Shown: positions 37,427-49,446, counted from the first letter of the stretch. The stretch: 64,000 nucleotides of DNA from Hydra vulgaris (GCF_038396675.1 NC_088922.1:67795001-67859000); one strand, 5' to 3'. Made by a program: numbers and translations. Notes: generated from the sequence alone by a model not told the origin.

Positions 37427-38041
37427 TCAACATGTAATATTTAACAAATTTGATGATAATGTTTCATCGGCGTAAACAAATTGTTTGCGACTAGTTAAAT
37501 AACTTTTTAACAATTTTAAAACATTGCATGTTATACCACAAAATTTTAATTTTTTAGCAAGAATTTTATGATTAATGGTATCAAACGCTTTCGCTAAATC
37601 AATAAATACTCCCAATGTGAATTTAGAATTATTAAATGAGTCTGATATACTTCTTGTAAGCTGAATAATTGCATGCTCTGTTGAATTATTTTTTTTAAAT
37701 CCATATTGCATGTTATATAATAATTTGTTTGATAAAAGGTGATTGTATATTCTGTTGTATAAAATTCTTTCTAAAATTTTAGAAAAAACAGAGAGGATAG
37801 AAATTGGACGATAGTGTTTAACATTAGTTTTTTCTCCTTCTTTAAATATAGGAATAATTTTTGCTATTTTTAAATCATCAAGAAAAACTCCCTGATTAAT
37901 AGAGCATTTAAAAATTTGAAAAAGTATGTCTTTTAAAACATCAAAACAGTTTATAATAACATTCCCATTGACATCATCTGGAACAACTGCTTTATTTGAC
38001 TTTAACAATTTATAATCACTTTCAAGCTCTTCAAAAGACAA
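37427..38041 (-). pseudogene. LINE reverse transcriptase, N-terminal half
   Basis: The frame contains SNKAVVPDDVNGNVI (S..A.GPD.I block), IAKIIPIFKEGEKTNVKHYR and RPISILSVFSKILERILYNR, YGFKKNNSTEHAIIQL, and LGVFIDLAKAFDTINHKIL, whose first catalytic Asp lies in FIDLAKAFD. It ends at a TGA where GVPQG should start. Confidence 0.85.
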
Positions 38042-38451
38042 ATCAAAAAATTTAGATACGAGTTTAAAGGGTCATATGTTGCCTTAAATGATTTTTTGGG
38101 GTTTGGAATTATTTCGGCTAGGTTTTATCCTACAGATACAAAATACTTATTAAATTCGGAAGCAATTGTTTTTTGATCAAGAATAAAATTATCATCTACT
38201 TTAATCACTGAGGGCAAAGATTGTGATGTTTTTTTAGTGTTATCCTTAATTTCGTTTATTAGTTGCCAAGTGCGTTTAGAGTTTATTTTGTATTTTTCAA
38301 GTAAATTAGTGTAGTATATTAATTTTGAATTTTTCCTAAGGCGTTCAAATAGTCTTACGTAATTTTTATAATTGGTCTTACTCTCAGTTGTTTTTAATTT
38401 TAAATATTTAATATAAAGTTTTTGTTTAATTAAAGATGATTTTAGAATACC

Positions 38452-39537
38452 TTAAGTAATCCATGGCAATTTAATTTTTTTATGTTTGTAATTAGTTTCT
38501 AGTTTGGGAAAATTGATGTCATAATTTTCATAAAAAATTTTAAAAAAAGATTTGTATATTAAATTAATGTCTTCAGAAAAGTTAATAGTGTCCCAATTAA
38601 CTAAAGAAAGTTGATATTTAAAAAATTCTAGGTTTTTATTATGAAAAAGTCGTTTTTTAAATGATTTTTTTTCATTATATAAAATTTTCGCATAAATATC
38701 TATTGAAAAGAAAATAGGGAAATGATCAGTTATGTCACTTTTAATAATGCCTTTTTTAAGCGAATTATTAAAAATATCATTGGTTATAATGTTATCAATT
38801 AAGGAAGTTGTTGTTTGAGTAATTCTTGTTGGTTTGTTTATTAGAGGAACTGCTCCATTTTCAAATAGGCCATTATAAAACCCATTAATGTCTTTTTTGA
38901 CGTGATACTCAAAGCAATTTAAATTCAGATCACCTAATATGTAAAGTAATTTCTTTTCGTGGTTAATTTTATTTACAATATCGCCATGTAAAAATGAACT
39001 AAATGTTTTAATTTCGCCAGTGGGTGGGCGATAACAACAGCTAATTACAATGTTTTTAGTTTTATTGCTTAATATTTCAATCGTTAAAACCTCTATATTG
39101 ACGTCAGAAATACTCATGTCATGCCTAACAAAATACCATAGGTTTTCTTTTACATAAATAATTAAACCACCGCCGCGTTTATTTGTTTTCCGCCCTAATG
39201 AAATTAAATTATGGCCCGGTATTTTAAAACTATTATCTAAATTTGAGTCATCAGAACTACACCAGGTTTCAGTTAGGCAAATTACACTAAAAATAGATTT
39301 TCTTCAAAACTATTGCAAAGATTTTCAATTTTTTTTTAAACTTCTTATATTTATATGAATTGCATTAAATTTATCACGCTCAAGAAATTCTTTTATTTCA
39401 AAAGTATAAAAATAGCTGCAGTTGCTTTGTAAAGCATCTGTTTCACTAAAATAACTTTGATCCGGATCGGACTCTTTGTTAAGTATAAAATCATTAAATT
39501 TAAAAATATAAAAATTTTTAGAGCGACTTGATTCCAT
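38452..39537 (-). pseudogene. LINE endonuclease domain
   Basis: An initial frame (39537-39325) ends with KFNAIHINIRSLKKN, the first motif of AP-type endonucleases (N.RSL). The main frame (39117-38452) has SCCYRPPTGEIKTFSSF, YILGDLNLNCF (catalytic GD.N) and SDITDHFPIFF (catalytic DH). The gap between 39324 and 39118 is coding with stops. The enzyme nicks target DNA to prime reverse transcription. It is non-functional as it stands because of the breaks. Confidence 0.85.
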
Positions 39538-39653
39538 TTTTGTATTTTAAAAACAATAAAAATTAAAAAAAATAAATAATAAAGATAAAATCAATAACTC
39601 TAAAATAAAAGAATTTCTTAAAAGTCGCGCGTTACAAATTTATTATATACAAC

Positions 39654-40103
39654 TTAAGCATATTTACCTTTGGCTCTTAAATCTTTTGCTTCTTTAAATA
39701 ACTGTTTTCGCAATTCTAAAGTTCTTTCGCTGTAGTCTTCGTTTACGTAAAATCGAACGTTCCACAATTTTAACTGAACATAGTTATCGCACGCAGTTTT
39801 TTTGTCTTTGTAGTTTAAAAATTTAACTATTATGGTTCTGTTGTACTTTTTTCCATCGCTATTTTTTTTCCCTGTTCTGTGCGCCCGTTCAATTTCAACA
39901 TTACTTTTAAGTCCAAGTTTTGTCTTTAAAACATTTTGAATCTTTTCCTCGCTCAATTCCCACGTTTCGTTTTCATCTTCTTCAATTCCCGTAAACCTTA
40001 GGTTATTTCTTCTGCTTCTGTCTTCCAACTCAGCTAGTTTGTCTTTGACAACAACGTTTGTAATATCATTTTGGTTTGAAGTTAAGTTTGGCTTTTTTTT
40101 CAT
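39654..40103 (-). pseudogene. LINE ORF1 protein (L1-ORF1p-like), 5'-truncated
   Basis: The 149-codon frame starts in a coiled coil (DKLAELEDRSRRNNLRFTGI) and continues into an RRM-like and C-terminal nucleic-acid-binding region (VEIERAHRTGKKNSDGK, NRTIIVKFLNYKDKKTAC, NVRFYVNEDYSERTLELRKQ). ELEDRSRR.NLR..G is the hallmark of ORF1 proteins of the L1/CR1 type, which bind element RNA as a nucleic acid chaperone. The upstream coiled coil (EKYESIVQELSEM) is visible to about 40140. The true start is missing. Confidence 0.8.
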
Positions 40104-40195
40104 TTCAGAAAGTTCTTGAACAATTGATTCATATTTCTCGCTGTATATGTGCTCCTTTTTGCTTTCTTTGGTGCCCCAAAAGTCTTTTTTTTATG

Positions 40196-41739
40196 AGCCT
40201 GGGTTGACGCCCTCCTTAGTTACTGGTATTACTTGAAATTATATTATAATTTTACAATAAAACAACATTTAAAAATTGATTTTGATTTTTTGTGACGTTA
40301 AGTTTGTGATACGTAATTAGAATTTATACAGCGGCCGAACTTATGAGATGGTATTATAAGTTCGATCAAAGTAGATATTTTCATTTTAAATTAAGTATTG
40401 AATACTAGTTTTTATTTTTCATTTTTTTATTTTTACAATATCAATATAATTTTCTGTATGTTTCAGGAAAAAAAGGATTTTACGGTATATAATTTTTTGT
40501 AGTAATAATGATAATAATACTATTAATAATAATTATAACAACAGTAGCAATAAGAACAATAAAAACAACAAAACTAAAATAATAACAATATAATAACTTA
40601 TAGCTATTATATAGTTTTATAAATAATAACACTACTGTGAGAGAAAAAAAGAAAGCTATATTTAAACATATTTTGAATTTTTAATGAAATAGATTTGACA
40701 TCTAGCAGGTTGTTAAAGCATTGAAATATTATAGATGGAAGTGCAACGCTATTGAAATTTATAAAACCTTGGATGAAATCTATTGTTCATAATACAATAG
40801 CAAATCATTACTAATTTAACGGGTTGAAATTTTCAAAAATTTTTTGTTGCAATAAACTTATAGTTATTATATAGTTTTCATTTCTTTCAATTTTCATTTT
40901 TTCGCTTCAAAATATGCGTTTTATCATAGTAGGATTTGGGCATTCTTCAGATATTTAAACAAAAAAATATAAAATAATAAAGACCCACAAGCAAAAAATG
41001 CTCATTTTTTAGTCACATTTTTATAATCAATCTCATGTTACTTTTACTTACATTACTTTAGTGAAGCAACAAAAAGTAAATGTTTTCCAAGTTGCTTGTT
41101 TGTTGAAATGTTTTCCAAGAAGCTTGTCTTTTGAGCTGGTGTATAACATAACTTTATTTCTCTCAACTACGATATTTATTATTTTTGAAGAGTTTTTTAA
41201 AGAAGCAAAGATTTTATATTTGTTAAGACTGCATATAAAGACGACTTTAGGGGAAGGGTATGTGGGGAAAGGTTCTACCCCTACAAAAAATGTGATTTTC
41301 AAGTTATAATTGGTTTTTCGACGAATTTAGATGGCTGGTCGAGTATTTGACACAATTCAGTCGGGTGAATTTTAGTTTTTAAGGACCTTCTTATTTATTT
41401 TTAGGGAACCAGTCGGTACTTTTTATGGATTCACACTTACCCCCCTCATTTTTTAATTTATTGTTTTATAAAGTCAAAAGTGCCCTAGCAAGGTTGTGGT
41501 GAGTGAGCAGTGGCGATTCTAGGAATAAAATGAAGGAGAGGGGGGTAAATCCTCAAAAAGTAACAACTAGCTTCAAAAAAAAAAAAAAGGGGAAGATTGG
41601 AAAAAAATATCCCCAACTATATTTTGGGAATTCGTCATCAAAGCGGCATCAGTACTTTATTATTACTTGGCATTGTTCTCAATTACCCATATAAAGCAAA
41701 ACTAATAAAAATGTTGCCTTGGCTATTCTGTTCATAAAT
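40196..41739. other. AT-rich sequence, no gene recognised
   Basis: Imperfect ATAATA-rich runs at 40500-40630. TTATAGTTATTATATAGTTT-like direct repeats lie near 40600 and 40858. Small frames at 41048-41309 and 41503-41694 have no family resemblance and are not accepted as genes. Confidence 0.4.
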
Positions 41740-41798
41740 TCGACATTTATTACTTGTCTAACTTATTTAACGATGTGCACCAACGAGAAGGTAAGCCA
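41740..41798 (+). repeat. Dispersed repeat, copy 3
   Basis: It ends GTGCACCAACGAGAAGGTAA GCCA, matching the 3' half of copies at 24893-24985 and 29741-29833. It is followed within 35 bp by an 83-bp tandem repeat. Confidence 0.6.
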
Positions 41799-41827
41799 TA
41801 GGACTTTGCACTCCATCTGTAAACTGT

Positions 41828-41977
41828 CATGTGGCCCAAGGTTAGCCCTCCATTTCTGGATTCTTTCCTTTTCTTGATAGACAGTTAGGGTAAAGTATTT
41901 GTATTGTTGCCTTAGGTTATCCCTTCATTTCTGGATTCTGACCTTTTCTTGATAGGCAGTTATGCCAAAGTTTTTTT
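41828..41977. repeat. 83-bp tandem repeat, two copies
   Basis: Both units contain CCATTTCTGGATTCT or CATTTCTGGATTCT, CCTTTTCTTGATAG and CAGTTA...AAAG. Confidence 0.75.
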
Positions 41978-42180
41978 AATAGTTTTTTTAAATTTTTTTA
42001 GGCTGATTTTTCTAATTTTCACTAAATATAAAATAAACTTAAATATAAAATAAAATACACGAATAAATTCAATAAACAAAAAAGAAATTAATAAATTAAT
42101 ATTAGGTAAAAACCAATTCTAAGCATTGCTCCCCTAAAACAAAAAACATTTAAAACTCTTTCTGCATCAGGAATTATTTC

Positions 42181-42260
42181 CTGCTGAATAGACATCAAAC
42201 TGCTTGAATAGGCATCAAACTACTGAATAGACATCAAACTTGCTGAATAGACCTCAAAAC
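42181..42260. repeat. About 20-bp tandem repeat at the hAT 3' end
   Basis: Four units of CTGAATAGACATCAAACT with small changes. They overlap the decayed C-terminal coding region of the split hAT gene. Confidence 0.8.
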
Positions 42261-42700
42261 TAAAGAATTAAACCTTGACTCTATCATGCGGCTTCGCATA
42301 TAATTTTCAGTCTACGTATAATAGAAATGCTCCTCTCGCATTCACATGTAATATTTGGAATTGTTCCCATTATTAAAACTTTCCCAAATGTTTGGGAAAC
42401 TCCTCATATTAATAGACTTGAAAGTCTCTGTAGTAGTGATGGGATCACAGATTGATTGTTCCAAAATGTTACCCACAAATCTAATTCAGCATGAATTGAT
42501 GGACGATGAGGCATATCGGATATATAAAAATGCAAAAACTCCATAAAATCTAACTTCTAAAAACATTTTTCTTAACTTTTTATGCAACAGTTGCAGGAAT
42601 ACCAGATAAACCTTTGTAAACAGCCATCTCACCTTCATCAAATCTATCTTTTAATTTATTAATTAAATGATCTAGAAGAGGAAATGTAATGGAATATTTG
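42190..42700 (-). pseudogene. hAT (DUF4371-type) transposase, C-terminal part
   Basis: On the minus strand, reading leftward from the SINE: DYYKYSITFPLLDHLINKLK and RFDEG, then after a frame change PSIHAELDLWVTFWNNQS, then ITCECERSISIIRRLK near 42300. TCECERSIS.LRRLK is the hAT dimerisation signature, and FPLLDHLI..L..RF is a landmark just before it in ZMYM1/TTF-type hAT proteins. This is the continuation of the N-terminal part at 54440-56010, separated by 11.7 kb of inserted DNA. Several stops are present. Confidence 0.8.
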
Positions 42701-42842
42701 TAATAATCTGAAACTGTGTCAGAGGGATAATTATCTCTATAAATTTTTCTGCCACAGAGCCTTGGTTTAGCTTGTTTCTCCGCGCAGCGTTCTTGTTCGT
42801 CAAGGTTCGTGTTATAGGAGTTAGAGTTAAGAGAGTGTTGTA
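42700..42842 (+). mobile_element. SINE family 1, left half of a split copy
   Basis: A decayed tRNA-like head (CTGCCAC...) is followed by GCTTGTTTCTCCGCGCAGCG and GTTCGTCAAGGTTCGTGTTA, ending GAGAGTGTTGTA at 42842. It matches the first two thirds of the SINE at 45893-46136. The remainder resumes at 54366. Confidence 0.85.
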
Positions 42843-43330
42843 CCCAGTGAAAAAGCGCACATGGGATACGCGTGGATTTTTTCCATATGTAATTCATGTG
42901 GGGATTAATATTTTGTCCCATGTGGCTTTCATATGGTAAATCCCATATGGATTCCATATGGTAAATCCCATATGGAATACGCGTGGGTTTTTACCATATG
43001 GGGATTATTATTTTGTCCCATGTGGGTTTCATATGGTAAATTCCACATGGGTTTTATGTGGTAAATCCTACATGGGATATAGGTGGAAAATACTACATGT
43101 TATAAAATGGTATAAAAGTAGTCAATACTAGACAAATGAAAGTCCGAATGCTTCTATGATAATTTTTAAAATTCTTTTAATTTAAAAATTACTTAAATAG
43201 TAATTTAAAATTAATCATCGAAGCTTTCAGAGAGGCTTGACTTAATCTGGTATTTGGTACTTTATCCCATTTGGTATTCAAAATGTATAGCATTTTTGAT
43301 ATTTTACATGTGATGTTTTCCACCTATAAC
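42843..43330. repeat. Left subterminal array of CATATGG-type motifs
   Basis: More than a dozen palindromic 8-10-mers are present: CCCATATGG, CCATATGG, CATGTGGG, TACGCGTGG, CACATGGG, CTACATGGG. They alternate with GTAAATCC and a TTTTGTCC spacer in a loose 30-60-bp period. Confidence 0.85.
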
Positions 43331-43748
<418 letters not shown>

Positions 43749-45892
43749 CAATTTTAATTATTAGCCAGGTTGAAGTCATTAATGACTACAATATTTCACA
43801 AGTAATTATTTCCTAATTTATTACTTACAATGACTAACGTATTATGGGTAATTGAACACATATTATGCGTAATGAGCTTGAACCCATGAGGAGAATCCTG
43901 AAAAAAAGTGATCAATTAGGATAAGTAGTTAAACAAAAAAACAAAAACAAAAATGTAAAAACCTACTTTACAAGGATGTAGACGTTGGGTCCAATAGCCA
44001 CTGAATGCAAAAGCATCTTTACATTTTTGTCACACACACGGCCTTCTTTATTAACAGGCCTTGACATCGCGCAAAATGCCGTAAAAACTGAAGGCCGATT
44101 AAACTTTCACTTTTACTTATATTGATATATTTTTATATTAGGTAGGGTGTAATGGCAGTCTATGTTTTCTAATAATAATCTCTAGTAAAGACGGAAATAT
44201 AAAAAGAAAACCAAAAAATTGTTAAAAGATAATCATATTTTTCGTATTTCAAATTTCATTAAGAATATTTATGTAATATTAAATAGTATCAATAACAAGC
44301 AGAACCATAACAAAGTATATATCTATGTATTAGAAAGATAACTGTATTTTTAATTTTTTTTGCTAAAAATGGTAACAATAAAAATCACCAACAATAAAAA
44401 ACACCAACAAAAGTTGATTCAAGCAAAAAAAAAGTTTTATATATATATCTTAACAGGTTAAATATTTACAAATCCAAACATATTGAGAGACATAAAGGCT
44501 AATGAGAAAATAAAAAACATAACAAGTAAATAGCATAATAAATTACAAAACTAATTTTCACATAAATTATGATAGCTTTAGTATTTTCGTTTTAGATTCT
44601 TTGCTACTGCTGGGAGTGGTAATTAGTGAGTAATTCTTTAGCAGAATATTAGAATATACTCTGCATTGTTTTTTTGTGATTTTAAATTTATATTTAGCAG
44701 TAATGAACTGAAACTGAGTAACACAAAATGTTCTGCATAAAGGGTCAGTAGCACCTTGAAAAAAAAAAAGCAAAATATTGACCATTGGATAAGAGTATCA
44801 GAAGGAATTTCAAGTCCGCCTCTGTTTAGGCTATACAGATAACTTCCATATTTATAATAATAATTGGTAGAATCATCATAAATTTTTATTTCGCTTTTTT
44901 GCACATAGCCAGCTATGTAAACTATAGCTTCTAATGTAGATTTATTAACTGAGCTTTCAAGATCATGTATATTATCCAGAAGTTCTTTTTCATCAGTAGA
45001 AATATCTCTAAAACATATGTCACAAGTATGACCATCGATACCATCAACAGGAATGTCAAGTTGTAATATCAATTTAGTATGTTGAATATTAATTTTTTCA
45101 ATTACAGATTTAGCGTTTATAAAGTAAGTACCTCCAGATCCCTGTCGAAGCTTAGAAAAAACTTTTTTAAGTGGATCTGTTGAAAACCAACCTAATAAGA
45201 CATACTTTGCTCCATTACTCAACAAAGTTTCTACAAGATCAATAAAGCCATAACATGAATGCGCTATTGCATTGCTAGTATCTAGCGTAAGCTGTTTTAC
45301 ACGCTTACCTGTAGGTTTCATAAAATTTGACAGTTCAGCAATATCTCGTAGCAGTTGTAACTGTTGATCACCAACTGAGTGGATTTCTTCGCATAATTCA
45401 TTTCTAAACCGAATGCCAGCACCAGGTGCTTTGACATTAACAACATTCGAAAAAAAATTTTTTTTTCAATAAATACAGCAGTACCTTCAAATGCTTTATT
45501 TTCAATCTCTGGATGCGTTCTTAATGCAGCTACTGTTTCTTTGCAAAAAACAGACAAACAAAACTTTACATTTTGTCTCTCTATTAGTTTTGGATAAACT
45601 GATTTAGCTGTAAGTTTAGAGAGTTTAAAAAGACTATTGCACTCAGTTTTATATAAAGTTTCCTAATCAGTCCACTTTGCCAAAGCTAGTTCTTTATTGT
45701 TCAAAAATTGAAGTTCAAACAATCATATAAACTTCGTCGCATAGCAAAATATTCATATGCTTTACATTTAATATCTGGAGTATATAAAACTTCACCAACA
45801 TTAACTTTTGTCATAGCATTAAGGTGTTCGAATAGAATATTTGACTGAAGCAAACTTTCTTTATTTTTTAAAAATCTAACTGCTTCAAATAA

Positions 45893-46136
45893 GTGCGGTA
45901 GTGGTGTAGCGGTAAAGCGCTCGCTTCATAAGCAAGAGGTTCCGAGTTCGATTCCTGCCACGTCTCTGGTAGTACCGCGCTCAACTTGCTTCTCCGCGCA
46001 GCAGCCTTGTTCATCAAGGTTCGTGTTTCAGAGTTAAAGAGTTGAGAGAGGGTTATAACCACAAGTAGCCTCCTCATCTGTAGTGGCCTTCTTGGCCTTG
46101 AGGAGATAAATAACAAAAAAAATAAAAAAAAATAAA
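45893..46136 (+). mobile_element. tRNA-derived SINE (family 1), complete copy
   Basis: It begins GTGCGGTAGTGGTGTAGCGG (A box GTGGTGTAGCGG) and has the B box GAGTTCGATTCC about 35 nt later, with CAT in the anticodon-like position. The body (CTTCTCCGCGCAGCAGCCTT, AGTAGCCTCCTCATCTGTAG, GTGGCCTTCTTGGCCTTGAG) follows, then an A-rich tail. It interrupts the P-type transposase. Other copies: 48112-48299 (minus, head-truncated) and the split copy at 42700/54366. The head is too altered to be a working tRNA. Confidence 0.9.
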
Positions 46137-46609
46137 GCTGATTTTGTTTTTATTAACTTAATTTGAGTACAGCTAAAGATGAAATATTACAAGTTGTGCC
46201 ATTATGGTTAGCTACAAATGAATAATCATTGAAAATTACTAAAATAAATAATGGAACACCAAGTTTGTACATTTTTGATTGTATGTGTAAACTTTTTTTA
46301 TTAAGCTGGAAAACAATAACATTGTTATTATCACTTAACAAAGATTGAATATCATTAAATATAAGTTCATCCTCTTTTAGAAAATCAAGTTTTTCTAACT
46401 TTACTTGCTGGTGTGGCTAAACAACTAAGCGGAATATTTTTAAAAACAGATGATGGATTTAAAGGTCGTTGCTTCCCATATTCGCTTTCAAAAGGTGCTT
46501 CATTTGGCCAATGCAGTCAACATACTGCTGTATAGTCTGTAACAATAAAACCAGTTCTTGGGATAGCTTCACTACATCTTTTTCTCTCCTCTAGATTCTT
46601 TGGCAATAT

Positions 46610-46712
46610 ATAAATTAATATTTTTGTTGTAGTTGAGTATTGATATTTTTGTTGTAGTTGTAATTGATATTGTAGTTGTAGTTGTATAAATTGATATTTT
46701 TGTTGTAGTTGA
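46610..46712. repeat. TTGTAGTTG-type microsatellite in the THAP region
   Basis: Repeats of TTTTTGTTGTAGTTG with TATTGATA spacers. On the minus strand it yields a Gln-rich frame (LQLQYQLQLQQKYQ) that is not part of the THAP domain. Confidence 0.75.
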
Positions 46713-47149
46713 GATAGTTCGACTTGCAAAGAGATACACAGCATTTTAAAAGCATTTTAATTATTAAAAAAACTTATCGTTAGTTTGACAATAAAATTAC
46801 CTTACAATGTAACACCTTGAACCTTACAACGTTAACGTCTTGAAGTTGCGCTATCTAATTTATAAACCAATCAAATTTTAAAGATTTATTAAAAAAGCAC
46901 GAACACAAACTTTCGTCTAATGTTAAAAGATAAAAATGTAAACACAGTATTAGGAATTGGCCTTCAGTTTAACAACTTTGTTTCGCGTCACACATAATAT
47001 AATATTCTGAAACTAATAAACAAACATCTAAATTTCTATAAGTAAATTTATTCTTTGATCATTGCCTTCATATCCTATCTTATTTTCATATAATCTATTA
47101 TGGTATTATTTATATAACATATCACAACAATATTATTAAACTTGTGATG

Positions 47150-47197
47150 TTCAAATATCATATGAACATTCTCTAACATGTTCATATGATATTTGAA
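47150..47197. repeat. 19-bp perfect hairpin at the LIR-element edge
   Basis: TTCAAATATCATATGAACA (47150-47168) pairs with TGTTCATATGATATTTGAA (47179-47197) around a 10-nt loop. The right arm of the hairpin is where similarity to the far inverted arm (ending near 53985) begins. Confidence 0.9.
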
Positions 47198-48061
47198 TAT
47201 AGTTCTTGAGTAAATTATCTGCTAACAATTGACTGATGCAAGTTCAAATGTTGTCAAAAACCAAGCATGCATGCATGGGACACTGCAGTGTCCCACAAAG
47301 AAATGCTGGTTTGAAAGTCAAAGAATTCCCAATTTTCTTTATCAAAAAAAAATAAAAAAAATAAAATAAGGGGGAGATAGGGAGGTTTCTGTAACTTTTT
47401 TTAGGCTCCAAAACTTTTAACTTTAGATATAATAAGGTTCATAAAACTTAAGGGACTTATGAAGTACATTGAGGAACAAAAACAGGATATTCACAGAAAC
47501 TTTTCAATTTTTAATCTGGAGTACCACAGTGTAATTGGGAATAAAGTCTCTGGGTCCAGTATTCAAAGTAATATGATCTAAAGTAATATATAAATTAAAT
47601 AAAATGCTTTAAAATGCATGCAGTTATACATATAACTCCTGATAGTTAACTATATGTATAACTAGTTATACATAAAATTTATTATATAAACTTATTTTTT
47701 AAGGTTATTCTTGAACAAATTAGTACCAATTAATTCAAATTCAAGATTTAGTTCAAGTTCAAGTTCTTATTTGTTCATTGTTTTTTCACTATTTTATATT
47801 TATTTGTTCAAATTTGTTAACTAGTACTAATTCTTACTACAGTAAGAATATTTATTATTGTTGAACGTGATTTTATTAGTAACTTAATTTTACTTTCAAC
47901 ATATTTTGACAACACCCTTTACATTTTAAATGATGACAGCTTTACTTTTCTATTGATGTTAAATTTATTACGTTTCAATAACTCAGATTGAATTTTAACT
48001 GAATTATTGTAAGCTTTATAAGGGTTTGTTGTATATGAAATGGTGTTGTAAATAAAGTAAA

Positions 48062-48065
<4 letters not shown>

Positions 48066-48100
<35 letters not shown>
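48066..48100. repeat. (TA)n array, left of SINE
   Basis: Short TA array at the end of the left arm. It corresponds to the array at 53033-53118 on the right arm. Confidence 0.9.
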
Positions 48101-48104
<4 letters not shown>

Positions 48105-48111
48105 TATATTT

Positions 48112-48298
48112 TTTGTTATTCACCTCCTTAAGGCCGAGAAGGCCACTACAGATGAGGCTACTTAATAGTGGTTATAACCCTCTCTCAACTCTATAACTCG
48201 GAAACACGAACCTTAAAGAACAAGGCTGCTGCACGGAGAAACAAGTTGAGCGCGGTACCACCAGAGACATGGTGGGGATCGAACTCGGTTCGATCGAA

Positions 48299-48299
<1 letters not shown>
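48112..48299 (-). mobile_element. SINE family 1, 5'-truncated copy
   Basis: On the minus strand the B-box region (GAGTTCGATCCCC) is followed by GGTACCGCGCTCAACTTG, CAGCCTTGTTC and TAGCCTCATCTGTAGTGGCC. The A box is absent. TA arrays flank it on both sides. Confidence 0.85.

Positions 48300-48303
<4 letters not shown>

Positions 48304-48372
<69 letters not shown>
48304..48372. repeat. (TA)n array
   Basis: About 70 bp of TA between the SINE and the GGGTCATC MITE. Confidence 0.97.
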
Positions 48373-48373
<1 letters not shown>

Positions 48374-48374
<1 letters not shown>

Positions 48375-48894
48375 GGTCATCCATAAATGATGCCAGTAGA
48401 TAGAGAGGCAGTGTGAGTTTAACAATAATTGACAATGGGGAGGGGATGTTGAGACCAAAATAATGTCAATTAAAAAATTGAATTAAAAAAAAAGTAAAAT
48501 ATTTTATTTAAAAAAAAAGTAAAACAATTTATGCTAGCTATGAGCAGGTTTTAGAGGTATTTACACCAGCAATGTGGTCCAAAAACTTCTTGCTTTTGTT
48601 GCTTAAAACTGTAGAGGATCATAGGAAAAACAATTTAAATTCAGAAATTAGCTTGCTTATCTGAAAGAACAATTTATGTTTTTTTCTTTTACTTTTAGTA
48701 TTGTTGAATAAATGTATGAGAAAAAAATTGATGGTATATGCATTTTTTGTATTATATTAACAATTCAGATATACCATCATAATATGATAACAAAAACTGA
48801 CATCATTTTCAATGGGAGATGGCAAAAAATTGACTGAGTTTGATAAAGGGTGAAGGTGTTCAATAAATCTGACATCATTATGCATAGATGACCC
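48374..48894. mobile_element. GGGTCATC MITE with 4-bp TATG target duplication
   Basis: The left end GGGTCATCCATAAATGATG is inverted at the right end (CATCATTATGCATAGATGACCC). TATG lies on both sides (48370-48373 and 48895-48898). It is 521 bp and non-coding. GACATCATT-type sequence recurs internally near 48799-48815. The GGGTCAT start and the 4-bp duplication match the style of the autonomous element at 58114-62531. Confidence 0.75.
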
Positions 48895-48898
48895 TATG

Positions 48899-49333
48899 AT
48901 TTAAGTAAAATAAGTAATCAAATTGCCATATTTCTCTTTAGAAAGTGTAAGAAAAAAGCATTGTTATGCTGAGAACCTACCTATTGAGCAAGCTTTGACC
49001 ACCTATTTTATAAATTTGAGAGACAAAAGTGGAAGTGCGAATTGCAAAAGAACTAATAACAATGCTCTAAATTTATTTTAATTTTGTAGACTAACATTAA
49101 TATAGTATTTAGAAATAATAAATGAAGTTTACATGATTTTTATAATTTGTATTTATTTCCATTAATTATCAGTTGTCAGTCACTATTTTATAAAATGAAT
49201 TAAAAAACTAATTATTTATAGTATAATAATAAAACATAAATACTAGTTTCCTAATGCTATTATCATCACAATGTTAATGGTATTCGTTTTAAAGTGAAAT
49301 TTTGTATCAATTTTATTGTTTTAATGATATATA

Positions 49334-49337
<4 letters not shown>
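48899..49337. other. AT-rich sequence
   Basis: Nothing recognised between the MITE and the next TA array. Confidence 0.4.
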
Positions 49338-49422
<85 letters not shown>

Positions 49423-49446
49423 ATATATATATATATATATATATAT
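49338..49446. repeat. (TA)n array
   Basis: About 110 bp of TA with one CT interruption. The inverted-repeat arm resumes immediately after it. Confidence 0.97.

Larger units (their letters stand above)
36300..40195 (-). mobile_element. CR1-group LINE, nearly full length
   Basis: On the minus strand, in order: ORF1 (40103-39654), endonuclease (39537-38452), a linker with stops, RT N-half (38041-37427), a damaged GVPQG segment (37426-37343), RT C-half (37342-36551) and a 3' UTR down to about 36300. Domain order and spacing are those of a two-ORF non-LTR retrotransposon. The 5' end is truncated in the coiled-coil part of ORF1. Confidence 0.85.
44640..46744 (-). pseudogene. THAP/P-type transposase, damaged
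   Basis: From the 5' side: the C-terminal part of a THAP finger (46744 down; RTGFIVTDYTAVC, then HWPNEAPFESEYGKQRPLNP, PPSVFKNIPLSCLATP). Next LSDNNNVIVFQLNKKSLH and the SINE insertion. Then ILFEHLNAMTKVNVGEVLYT, VFCKETVAALRTHPEIENKA, a frameshift at the A/T run near 45455, and the 227-codon frame with AIAHSCYGFIDL, STDPLKKVFSKLRQGSGGTY and YIAGYVQKSE. STDPLE..F...RQ.SGG and the late YIAGY block are P/THAP9 landmarks. The first Cys pair of the THAP domain is missing, replaced by a TTGTAGTTG microsatellite. The enzyme would cut and paste P-like elements. Confidence 0.8.
44060..46995 (-). mobile_element. P-superfamily (THAP) element number 1
   Basis: Imperfect inverted termini: CGCGCAAAATGCCGTAAAAA then CTGAAGGCC at about 44067-44095, and GGCCTTCAGTTTAACAAC then TTTGTTTCGCGTCA at about 46958-46990. 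They share CGCG, AAA and TAAA.CTGAAGGCC in order. Between them is a P/THAP transposase on the minus strand. A SINE is inserted at 45893. The element lies wholly inside the 11.5-kb composite. Confidence 0.65.

Noticed and set aside
42580..42957. 125-residue minus-strand ORF
   Set aside because: It is a chimera running from the CCCAGTG terminal repeats through the SINE into the true hAT C-terminal coding sequence. Only the last 60 or so residues are real protein remains.
45893..45965. tRNA-Met-like gene
   Set aside because: The A and B boxes are good, but the sequence continues into a SINE body shared by other copies, and the acceptor stem does not pair. It is a SINE head. The same applies to 15484-15556 (minus).
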